Shown: one piece after another, positions 1 through 5,773 of the stretch
Layout of the letters: the number at the start of each line of letters is the position of its first letter
How positions within the stretch are numbered: the first letter of the stretch is position 1
Assembly: GCA_016199325.1 (NCBI GenBank)
Contig: JACQGW010000294.1
Span: forward strand, 1-14,326
From: Chloroflexota bacterium
GTDB taxonomy: Bacteria; Chloroflexota; Dehalococcoidia; JACQGW01
Reading direction: 5' to 3'
DNA: 14,326 nucleotides
Program-made: the position numbers and the translations under genes
The notes under the pieces: model-generated
Told to the model about the DNA's origin: nothing
What the model saw: the letters and a program-made list of their open reading frames with translations, nothing else
The model's database searches: none

Positions 1-290
1 GCGCGGGAGAGGGGCCGGGGGTGAGGGCTGGCCCCTTCCCTTCGTCTCCCCTCGCCCGCTGCGCGGGAGAGGGGCCGGGGGTGTGGTCGGCTCTCCCCGT
101 CCCCCTTCGCCCGCCGAGCGGGAGAGGGGCCGTTTGGAGCACGAAAGCCGCGAAACGGCACGAACCGGAGATCTGTCGTCAACCTGGCGGACGCCCTTCC
201 TTTCGCGGCTTCCGCGCCGTTTCGCGCCCCGTCGCGGTCCAAACGTCCCCCCACTCCCGCCGCGGCGGGAGAGGGGCCGGGGGTGAGGGC
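1..290. repeat. Cluster of GC-rich hairpin (REP-like) repeats
   Basis: No gene is supportable in this 300-nt stretch. It holds four copies of a short GC-rich unit whose core reads CGGGAGAGGGGCCG, usually preceded by an inverted CCCGC arm so that each copy can fold as a hairpin. Copies lie at about 1-29, 51-86, 104-132 and 251-290, all in the same orientation. The first 23 nt of the window are identical to 61-83. A decayed relative of the left half may lie near 3206-3233. Open frames here are low-complexity Pro/Arg/Gly translations and are not believable proteins. The role is unknown. Such elements are typically dispersed, non-coding and sometimes act at transcript 3' ends; here they lie just past the end of the cysteine operon. 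Confidence 0.7.
254..271 (-). terminator. Perfect 18-nt palindrome after the cysteine operon
   Basis: CTCCCGCCGCGGCGGGAG is a perfect inverted repeat 30 nt beyond the stop codon of the CysO-MoeB fusion gene, on the transcript's 3' side. The hairpin would be very stable, but no T-run follows it, so it is not a canonical intrinsic terminator. It is part of the fourth copy of the local REP-like repeat. It may stop or stabilise the operon transcript; that is inference. Confidence 0.3.
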
Positions 291-300
291 GCCCGCCCCC

Positions 301-1389
301 TCACGCGTGCGCCGCAGTCGGCGCGCCGCAGAACTGGTCGTAGTCGATCAGCTCGTGGACGGTCGGATTGTCGCCGCAGAGCGGACAGTTGGGGTCGCGG
401 CGCAGCTTGACCTGGCGGAACTCCATCGTCAGCGCATCGAAGAGCAGGAGGCGGCCGACCAGCGGCTCGCCAAGCTCGAGCAGCACCTTGATCGACTCGA
501 TCGCCTGGATACAGCCGACGATGCCGGGCAGCACGCCGAGCACGCCCGCCTCGGCGCAGTTCGGCACCGCGCCGGGTGGCGGCGGCGAGGGAAAGAGGCA
601 GCGGTAGCACCCGGACCCGGCGATGTACACCGACGCCTGGCCCTCGAACCGGAAGATGCTGCCGTCGATCAGAGGCTTGCCGAGCAGATAGCAGGCATCG
701 TTCACCAGGTAGCGCGTTGCGAAGTTGTCACACCCGTTGACGACGGCATCGTACTGGCCGAGGATCTCCATCGCGTTCTCCGAGGTCAGGGCGACTGGGT
801 GCTTGACGACCGTGACGCCGGGATTGATGTCGTTGAGGGTTTCGGCGGCCGAATCGACCTTGAGACGACCGACGTCGTGGCCGTGGTGCAGCAACTGCCG
901 TTGGAGGTTGCTGAGGTCGACGACGTCGAAATCGACGATGCCGAGCGTCCCAACGCCGGCCGCCGCCAGGTAGAGCGCAGCCGGCGAGCCGAGCCCGCCC
1001 GCCCCGATCAGGGCGACCTTCGACCCGAGCAACCTGCGCTGGCCGGTTCCGCCGATCTCGGGCAGGATGAGGTGTCGACTGTACCGGGTGACCTGCTCGG
1101 CCGTGAAGGCCACGGCGCCGCCGGCCATCGCCGGAATGACGGCGACCTGATCCCCGGGCTTGAGCGGCGTCTCGATCCCGCCGAGGTCGCCGATCTCGGT
1201 GTCGTTGACGTAGATATTGACAAACCGGTACACCAGGCCGTGCTCGTCCGTGACCCGGCGTTTCATGCCGGGGAACCGCTCGTCGAGCCTGTTCAGCAGG
1301 TCGGCGATGTCGACGGCTTCGACCTCGACCCGGTTCTGATTGCCCGTCAGTTGCCGAAAGGGCGTTGGGATGTAGACGCTGACTGCCAT
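301..1389 (-). CDS. CysO-like sulfur carrier fused to MoeB/ThiF-type E1 adenylyltransferase
   Basis: 362 aa. Residues 1-91 form a ubiquitin-fold sulfur carrier ending in PAMAGG. The stretch FVNIYVND and the IPA-AGG ending resemble mycobacterial CysO more than ThiS or MoaD. Residues 96-362 are a MoeB/MoeZ-type E1 domain: nucleotide loop GAGGLGSP (129-136), SNLQRQ with an Arg at 164, Lys177, Asp221 of NGCDN, zinc-type pairs C261/C264 and C335/C338, and candidate catalytic Cys278 in PNCAEAGVLG. There is no C-terminal rhodanese domain. The E1 should adenylate the carrier C-terminus for conversion to a thiocarboxylate, but here the Gly90-Gly91 pair is internal. The ATG at 1389 is chosen for its AAGGA ribosome site and alignment to the CysO start. 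A GTG at 1437 would overlap the cysK stop by 4 nt but lacks a ribosome site. It is the last gene of the Rrf2-cysK operon, which points to cysteine synthesis rather than molybdopterin or thiamine. Confidence 0.88.
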   Translation of the reverse strand: MAVSVYIPTPFRQLTGNQNRVEVEAVDIADLLNRLDERFPGMKRRVTDEHGLVYRFVNIYVNDTEIGDLGGIETPLKPGDQVAVIPAMAGGAVAFTAEQVTRYSRHLILPEIGGTGQRRLLGSKVALIGAGGLGSPAALYLAAAGVGTLGIVDFDVVDLSNLQRQLLHHGHDVGRLKVDSAAETLNDINPGVTVVKHPVALTSENAMEILGQYDAVVNGCDNFATRYLVNDACYLLGKPLIDGSIFRFEGQASVYIAGSGCYRCLFPSPPPPGAVPNCAEAGVLGVLPGIVGCIQAIESIKVLLELGEPLVGRLLLFDALTMEFRQVKLRRDPNCPLCGDNPTVHELIDYDQFCGAPTAAHA

Positions 1390-1433
1390 CGCTTCTTCCT
1401 TCGCCGCTGTTCTCGTTGATTCCTTCTGGGTTG

Positions 1434-2372
1434 TCACAGGTTCAGGCTCAAGTATCGTTCGCCGGTATCCGGCAGAATGGTGACGACGGTCGCGGCAGCG
1501 CCGAGCCGCCGGGCGATCTGGAGCGCGGCGTGGACGTTGGCGCCGGCCGAGATGCCGACGAGCAGCCCCTCCTCGCGGGCCAGGCGGCCGGCCATCTCGT
1601 AGGCCTCCTCATCTCGGACGTGGACCAGCTCGTCGACGATCGCCTGGTTCAGGACCGAAGGGACGAAGCTGGCGCCGATGCCCTGGATGCCGTGGGGCCG
1701 GGCCTTGCCGCCGGCCAGCACCGGCGACCGCGCCGGCTCGACGCCGACGACGAGCACATTCGGCACGGCTTCTTTCAACACTTCGCCAACGCCAGTGATC
1801 GTCCCCCCGGTGCCGACGCCCGCGACAAAGGCGTCGACGCGGCCGCCGGTCGCGGCGAGGATCTCGCGGGCGGTCGTCGCACGATGGACCGCCGGGTTCG
1901 CCGGGTTCGTGAATTGCTGGGGTATGAAGTAGTCGGGATGCTGGGCGACGAGCTCTTGAGCGGCAAAGACGGCGCCGGTCATCCCCTCGATGGCCGGTGT
2001 CAGGACGACCTCGGCGCCGAAGCGCGTCAGGAGGCGGCGGCGCTCCAGGCTCATATCCTCGGGCATCGTCAGAATCAGCCGGTAGCCCTTGACGGCTGCC
2101 ACCATCGCCAGCCCAATACCGGTGTTCCCGCTGGTCGGCTCGACGATGGTCACGCCCGGCTGCAGCTTGCCCTGGCGTTCGGCCTCTTCGATCATCGCCA
2201 GCGCGATGCGATCCTTGACGGATCCACCGGGGTTGCGCGCTTCGAGCTTGCCGAGGATCGTGGCGCTGCCGGCGGGTACGACGCGATGGAGGCGGACCAG
2301 CGGCGTCTCGCCGATCAGGCCGAGGACATTCTCGACGACGCGGCTTGCCGATCGCATCGGATCAGATGGCAT
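1434..2372 (-). CDS. cysK: Cysteine synthase (O-acetylserine sulfhydrylase, CysK type)
   Basis: 312-aa PLP-dependent fold-type II enzyme. It replaces the acetate (or phosphate) of an activated serine with sulfur to give cysteine. The PLP lysine is K53 in NPGGSVKDR. The substrate/cofactor loop is TSGNTG (80-85), the phosphate loop is GTGGT (187-191), PHGIQGIGASF lies at 226-236, and the protein ends in PDTGERYLS. These match CysK rather than mycobacterial CysM, which has NPTGSIKDR and a different tail. The ATG at 2372 lies inside the end of the upstream regulator gene (11-nt overlap) behind GAGAGG; an in-frame ATG at 2357 is an alternative. A CysO-like carrier encoded immediately downstream suggests the sulfur may come from a protein thiocarboxylate as well as free sulfide. 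That is inference, since the sequence features are those of an ordinary CysK. Confidence 0.93.
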   Translation of the reverse strand: MPSDPMRSASRVVENVLGLIGETPLVRLHRVVPAGSATILGKLEARNPGGSVKDRIALAMIEEAERQGKLQPGVTIVEPTSGNTGIGLAMVAAVKGYRLILTMPEDMSLERRRLLTRFGAEVVLTPAIEGMTGAVFAAQELVAQHPDYFIPQQFTNPANPAVHRATTAREILAATGGRVDAFVAGVGTGGTITGVGEVLKEAVPNVLVVGVEPARSPVLAGGKARPHGIQGIGASFVPSVLNQAIVDELVHVRDEEAYEMAGRLAREEGLLVGISAGANVHAALQIARRLGAAATVVTILPDTGERYLSLNL

Positions 2373-2799
2373 ACGCCTCTCGATTCTCCAGCCTCGCCTG
2401 ACGCCCGGCCAACTGCGCAATCGTCACGCCGGTCAGGTACGACTGAATGCTGCTCGCCACCTCACGCCAGACCTCCTGCTGCGCGCAATGAAACGATCGG
2501 TCACAGGACGACGAGTCGACCAGGCAGTTCAACGGAACGATAGAGCCGTCGAGGATGGTCACCACCTCGGCAATGGTGATCGCTTCGGGAGGGCGAGCCA
2601 GGCTGTGGCCGCCGCGTGGCCCGCGGACGCTCTTCACCAGGCCGCCCTTGCGCAAGGCGTTCAAGACCTGGTCGAGGTACTGCTCGTCAACCCCCTGACG
2701 TTCGGCGATCTCGCACGATCGCACCGACGGCGTGCCGTAGCGCTGGGCAAGGTCGACGAGCGCCCGAATACCATAGTCGGACCGCATCGAGAGCTTCAC
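2362..2799 (-). CDS. Rrf2-family transcriptional regulator, probable Fe-S sensor
   Basis: 145 aa. The N-terminal winged helix begins MKLSMRSDYGIRALVDLA, and the wing carries GPRGGHSLARPP, both typical of Rrf2 proteins (IscR, CymR, NsrR). Three cysteines follow in the effector region, in NCLVDSSSC and FHC (about residues 95, 103 and 109), the arrangement that binds a [2Fe-2S] cluster in IscR-like members. CymR, the cysteine regulator, lacks them. The start is GTG at 2799, with TAGGATCC as a modest ribosome site; the family N-terminus MKLS supports it. It is the first gene of the operon and overlaps cysK by 11 nt, so it probably regulates itself and cysteine/sulfur-carrier synthesis in response to Fe-S or cysteine status. 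The sensed signal is not visible. Confidence 0.92.
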   Translation of the reverse strand: MKLSMRSDYGIRALVDLAQRYGTPSVRSCEIAERQGVDEQYLDQVLNALRKGGLVKSVRGPRGGHSLARPPEAITIAEVVTILDGSIVPLNCLVDSSSCDRSFHCAQQEVWREVASSIQSYLTGVTIAQLAGRQARLENREAYAI

Positions 2800-2864
2800 G
2801 GAGGATCCTAACGGTTTTCCTGAGAAAGTGTACTGGCAGGCTCAACTATATCATGGGAGGATCC
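2800..2864 (-). repeat. Paired GGAGGATCC repeats, candidate Rrf2 operator
   Basis: The 9-mer GGAGGATCC occurs at 2800-2808 and 2856-2864, in the same orientation. Each copy contains the palindrome GGATCC. One copy sits inside the -35/-10 spacer of the operon promoter and the other at the ribosome site of the regulator gene, so binding at either would block expression. Assignment as an operator is inference from placement only. Confidence 0.3.
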
Positions 2865-2873
2865 GCCTGTCAA
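2845..2873 (-). promoter_or_regulatory. Sigma-70-type promoter of the Rrf2-cysK-cysO/moeB operon
   Basis: On the minus strand a perfect -35 TTGACA (2868-2873) and a -10 TATAGT (2845-2850) are separated by exactly 17 nt. Transcription should start near 2838, leaving a leader of about 40 nt before the GTG start of the regulator. No other strong promoter is seen before cysK or the fusion gene, so all three are probably one transcript. Confidence 0.75.
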
Positions 2874-2911
2874 CGCCCGGCCCGGCGCCCGGCGGGGGTT
2901 TGTCGGCCTTT

Positions 2912-2978
2912 GGTCTGCGGTCTGCGGTTCATCGTTCAAAGTGGCCCGATTCCAACCTCAAACCAGAAACCAGAAACC
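2912..2978. repeat. Two short 7-bp tandem repeat tracts
   Basis: GGTCTGC is repeated twice plus GGT from 2912 to about 2928, and AAACCAG is repeated twice plus AAACC from 2960 to 2978. Both have a 7-bp period, like a third tract at 12293-12317. They lie in the divergent intergenic region and code for nothing recognisable. The rest of 2880-3009 shows no gene. Confidence 0.6.
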
Positions 2979-3009
2979 CGTGATGGTATTTATCCACAAA
3001 TCGTAACCA

Positions 3010-3037
3010 TTGGCGGCCGGGCCTGTTGTAGTATAAT
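3010..3037 (+). promoter_or_regulatory. Probable sigma-70 promoter facing the AOR side
   Basis: A perfect -10 TATAAT at 3032-3037 follows a weak -35 TTGGCG at 3010-3015 with 16-nt spacing. The start would be near 3044, about 27 nt before a possible small gene at 3071. It is divergent from the cysteine operon promoter and may also feed the AOR gene. Confidence 0.5.
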
Positions 3038-3070
3038 GATAGTGAGTCCATCGGTACATGGGGGGCTCTG

Positions 3071-3184
3071 ATGGGACGCTTGCACGTTTGGAACCGCGCC
3101 GCTTCGACCATTGCCCTGCTCGCCATCCTGGCGCTGGCGCCACTGGTCTACGATCTGGCTGTGGAGCTCGGCTTGATCAAGTAG
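3071..3184 (+). CDS. Possible 37-residue single-pass membrane peptide
   Basis: An ATG 34 nt after a perfect TATAAT box opens a 37-codon frame preceded by a G-rich ribosome-site-like run, GGGGGG, with 5-nt spacing. The peptide has a short basic start (MGRLHVWNR), one hydrophobic segment at about residues 11-30 (ASTIALLAILALAPLVYDLA) and a short tail ending GLIK. That is the layout of a small inner-membrane protein. No family is recognised and no function is proposed. Promoter, ribosome site and a coherent membrane segment support it, but a frame this short could occur by chance. It precedes the AOR gene by 176 nt and need not be functionally linked. Confidence 0.42.
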   Translation: MGRLHVWNRAASTIALLAILALAPLVYDLAVELGLIK

Positions 3185-3248
3185 GCGGCCGTCTGCCGCA
3201 ATCCGGCTCCCCACTCCCCTTCGCCTCGCGCGCTGCTCATACGCCGCG

Positions 3249-3278
3249 TTTTCATCCTGGGCCATCTTCTGCTATGAT
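3249..3278 (+). promoter_or_regulatory. Possible promoter for the AOR-aldolase pair
   Basis: TTTTCA (3249-3254, four of six matches to consensus) and TATGAT (3273-3278, five of six) are 18 nt apart. The start would be near 3285, giving a leader of about 75 nt before the AOR ATG. The promoter at 3032 is an alternative. Confidence 0.35.
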
Positions 3279-3360
3279 TGGCTGCTGAAACGTGGCTTTC
3301 GACGGGCGCGGGACCGGGGCGATCCGCCGCCTGCTGATGGCTGACCACTGAAGGCTGCTC

Positions 3361-5181
3361 ATGAACGGATGGATGGGGCAGGTCGCGACCGTGAACCTGA
3401 CGCAGGGCGCTGTGGTGCGTGAACCCGCCGAGGAAACGGTCCTGCGCACCTATCTGGGCGGCCGAGGCCTGGGCGTCAAGCTGCTGGCGGACCGCTGCGA
3501 TCCGACGGTCGCCCCCCTCTCGCCCGACAACAAACTGGTCATCGCCGTGGGCCCACTGACCGGTAGCGCCGCGCCGACGGCCGGGCGGTTCAGCGTGGTG
3601 ACGAGATCGCCGTTGACCGGGACGATCTTCGACGCCAACTCCGGCGGATTCTGGGGGCCACAGTTCAAAGCGTGCGGCCTGGACGCGATGATCCTCGAAG
3701 GCGCTGCCCCGTCCCCGGTCTACCTGTTCGTCGACGAGGACCGGATCGAGGTCCGCGACGCCCGCGACCTCTGGGGGCTGGACGTTCACGAGACCACCGA
3801 CCGGCTCCGCGAGCGGCATGGCAAGCCGGCCAGAGTGGCCTGCATCGGTCCCGCCGGCGAGCGGCTCGTGCGCGTCGCAGCCATCATGAACGACTACCAT
3901 CGGGCAGCGGGACGCGGCGGCGTTGGCGCCGTCATGGGGAGCAAGCGGCTGAAGGCGATCGTCGTCGACGGCTCGAGGAAGCTGGAGATTGCGGACCGCG
4001 CGGCCTTCGGCTTCCTCGTCAAGGAGGCCCAGCGGAAGCTGGCCCAGAACCCCGTCACCAGCAAGGCCATGCCCGAGTACGGCACGGCCGGCTTGCTCAA
4101 CATCATGAACGCCTTTGGCTTGCTCGGGACGCGGAACTACCAGCGCGGCACCTTCGAGGCCGCCGAACAGGTGGGCGGCGAGTCGCTCACCGAGCAGATC
4201 CTCGTTAGAAAGCGGCCGTGCTTTGCCTGTCCCATCGCCTGCGGCCGCGAGACGGCGACGGCCAGCGCCCGCGGCGAAGGTCCGGAGTTCGAGACCATCT
4301 ACGCCTTCGGCCCGATGTGCCTGGTCGACAGCCTGGAGCAGATCGCCGAGATCGGCTACGACTGCAACCGTCTGGGGATGGACACCATCTCGCTGGGGGT
4401 GACGATCGCCTGTGCAATGGAGATCTCCGAACGAGGGCTCCTCGACGAGCCGATCGGCTGGGGTGATGCGGGCCGCGTCCGGGAGCTGGTCCGCCAGACC
4501 GGCTACCGCGAGGGCCTGGGCGACGAGCTGGCCGATGGGGCGCGGCGGCTGGCCGAGCGATACGGCCTCCCGGACGTTGCTATGCACGTCAAGGGGCTGG
4601 AGCTGCCGGCGTACGACCCCCGTGGTGCCAAGGGCATGGGTCTGGCCTACGCCACCTCCAACCGCGGCGGCTGCCATCTCCGGGCCTACATGATCGGCTA
4701 CGAAGTCCTTGGCCTGCCCAAGAGGATCGATCGGCTCTCGTGCGACAACAAGGCAGGGCTCTGCGTGCGCCAGCAGGATCTGAACGCGGCGATGGATAGT
4801 CTCGTGGAGTGCCGGTTTGTTGAGAGCGCGGTCAACGAAAGCCACTTTGCGCGCCAACTGGCGGCGGTGACCGGCGTGGCCTACCGCCCCGAGGATCTGC
4901 TCGTCATTGGCGAACGGATCTGGAACCTCGAGCGGCTCTTCAACCTGGCTGCCGGCTTCACCCGCGCCGACGACACGCTGCCCCGCCGGCTGCTCGCCGA
5001 GCCGCTGGCCGCCGGCGGGTCCAGGGGACAGGTGGTCGAGCTGGCGTCGATGCTTGACGAGTACTACGACGTGCGGGGCTGGACGCGGGCCGGCGTGCCG
5101 ACGCCTGCGAAGCTCGCGGAACTGGGTCTGGTCGGAGTGTTGGATGGAACCCTGGGAAGAGATCGCCCGGTACACGCGTAA
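3361..5181 (+). CDS. aor: Aldehyde:ferredoxin oxidoreductase (tungsten bis-pterin enzyme)
   Basis: 606 aa, the size of Pyrococcus AOR (605). The family oxidises aldehydes to acids and passes electrons to ferredoxin, using a tungsten bis-pyranopterin and one [4Fe-4S] cluster. The cluster ligands are visible as C287, C290, C294 (CFACPIAC) and C468 (DNKAGLC), close to 288/291/295/494 of Pyrococcus. Pterin-site signatures include SGGFWGPQFKACGLDAMILEG in the N-terminal domain, GRGGVGAVMGSK (184-195), and VKGLELPAYDPRG (410-422) followed by the ATSNRGGCHLRA segment. It has no signal peptide and is cytoplasmic. The ATG at 3361 has GAAGG seven nt upstream, and the protein starts as family members do. 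Its end overlaps the aldolase gene by 38 nt. Substrate class (AOR, FOR, GAPOR or other) cannot be read from sequence, and no tungstopterin synthesis gene is nearby. Confidence 0.95.
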   Translation: MNGWMGQVATVNLTQGAVVREPAEETVLRTYLGGRGLGVKLLADRCDPTVAPLSPDNKLVIAVGPLTGSAAPTAGRFSVVTRSPLTGTIFDANSGGFWGPQFKACGLDAMILEGAAPSPVYLFVDEDRIEVRDARDLWGLDVHETTDRLRERHGKPARVACIGPAGERLVRVAAIMNDYHRAAGRGGVGAVMGSKRLKAIVVDGSRKLEIADRAAFGFLVKEAQRKLAQNPVTSKAMPEYGTAGLLNIMNAFGLLGTRNYQRGTFEAAEQVGGESLTEQILVRKRPCFACPIACGRETATASARGEGPEFETIYAFGPMCLVDSLEQIAEIGYDCNRLGMDTISLGVTIACAMEISERGLLDEPIGWGDAGRVRELVRQTGYREGLGDELADGARRLAERYGLPDVAMHVKGLELPAYDPRGAKGMGLAYATSNRGGCHLRAYMIGYEVLGLPKRIDRLSCDNKAGLCVRQQDLNAAMDSLVECRFVESAVNESHFARQLAAVTGVAYRPEDLLVIGERIWNLERLFNLAAGFTRADDTLPRRLLAEPLAAGGSRGQVVELASMLDEYYDVRGWTRAGVPTPAKLAELGLVGVLDGTLGRDRPVHA

Positions 5182-5737
5182 GCTCGACGCCAAGGGGTAC
5201 ATGGGCTCCCACAGTGGCAATCTGTCCATCCGCGTGGGCAACCGGATCTTCGTCAAGCGGCGTGGCGCTGCTTCGGATGAGATCGGGCGCGACGACGTGG
5301 TCGAGCTGTCGGTGGTCGGCGAGAGCGCCAACATCTACCTCGCTTCGACCGAATCGTATGTGCATCGGGCGATCTATCGGGCGACCTCGGCGCTGGCAAT
5401 CGTCCACGCCCACCCGCCGTTCAGCACGGTCTGCTCGCTTCTCTACGACGAGATCCTGCCCATCGACGAAGACGGCGAGTACGTTCTGAAGAAGATCCCC
5501 GCCGTCGCCGTCGACCGGACGAGCGGCTCGAAGGAGCTCGAGGAGCGGGTGTCCCAGGCGCTGCGTTCCTACAAGGGCATCACCGTGCGCGGCCACGGCA
5601 CCTGGGCGATTGCCAACCTGCTCGAAGACGCCTATCACATCACCTGCATGATCGAGGCTGCCTGCCAGATCCGTTACCTGGTCGACGCCTCCGGCCAGCA
5701 GTCCCGGCGGGAGCTGCGCGAGCTGCGCAGTTGGTAG
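5144..5737 (+). CDS. Class II aldolase, FucA/AraD family
   Basis: 197 aa. The fold is that of L-fuculose-1-phosphate aldolase and ribulose-phosphate 4-epimerase. The zinc ligands are H88 and H90 (VHAH) and H151 (VRGHG). The catalytic acid is E70 in ASTESYVH. GNLS (25-28) is the phosphate-binding segment. Spacing follows E. coli FucA (E73, H92, H94, H155) almost exactly. The ATG at 5144 is chosen because GGAG lies about 7 nt upstream and the protein then starts at the family boundary; the frame is open further upstream, but that overlaps AOR coding. The 38-nt overlap with AOR implies co-translation. Known relatives cleave fuculose-1-phosphate or 5-deoxyribulose-1-phosphate to DHAP plus lactaldehyde or acetaldehyde, either a plausible AOR substrate. 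The true substrate is unknown, and dehydratase or epimerase members share the fold. Confidence 0.85.
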   Translation: MEPWEEIARYTRKLDAKGYMGSHSGNLSIRVGNRIFVKRRGAASDEIGRDDVVELSVVGESANIYLASTESYVHRAIYRATSALAIVHAHPPFSTVCSLLYDEILPIDEDGEYVLKKIPAVAVDRTSGSKELEERVSQALRSYKGITVRGHGTWAIANLLEDAYHITCMIEAACQIRYLVDASGQQSRRELRELRSW

Positions 5738-5759
5738 GCAAAAGGGCAGTCGATTAATG

Positions 5760-5765
5760 TATACT
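5760..5765 (+). promoter_or_regulatory. -10 box of a probable leaderless promoter for the Hsp70 island
   Basis: TATACT lies only 8 nt before the ATG at 5774, so transcription would start about 1-2 nt from the start codon. No Shine-Dalgarno sequence is present before this ATG. No good -35 exists at 16-18 nt; TTGGTA at 5731 is too far. No CIRCE-type inverted repeat was seen. Leaderless initiation is an inference from spacing. Confidence 0.5.
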
Positions 5766-5773
5766 TAACGGCT

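Noticed and set aside
1..290. CRISPR array at the left repeat cluster
   Set aside because: Copies are unevenly spaced and variable, spacers are not of uniform size, and no cas gene is present.
283..2543. Two long plus-strand frames (283-1419 and 1416-2543) opposite the cysteine operon
   Set aside because: The minus strand has three unmistakable family proteins with promoter and ribosome sites; the plus frames are shadows.
2990..2998. Perfect DnaA-box sequence TTATCCACA in the divergent intergenic region
   Set aside because: A single box with no second copy seen nearby, no AT-rich unwinding region and no dnaA/dnaN neighbour, so there is no case for an origin; probably chance, at most a DnaA regulatory site.
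3148..5334. 728-codon open frame on the minus strand opposite the AOR gene
   Set aside because: It lies wholly antisense to a clear AOR with conserved metal ligands, is rich in Arg/Ala/Gly/Pro and shows no domain; long antisense frames are expected at this GC content.
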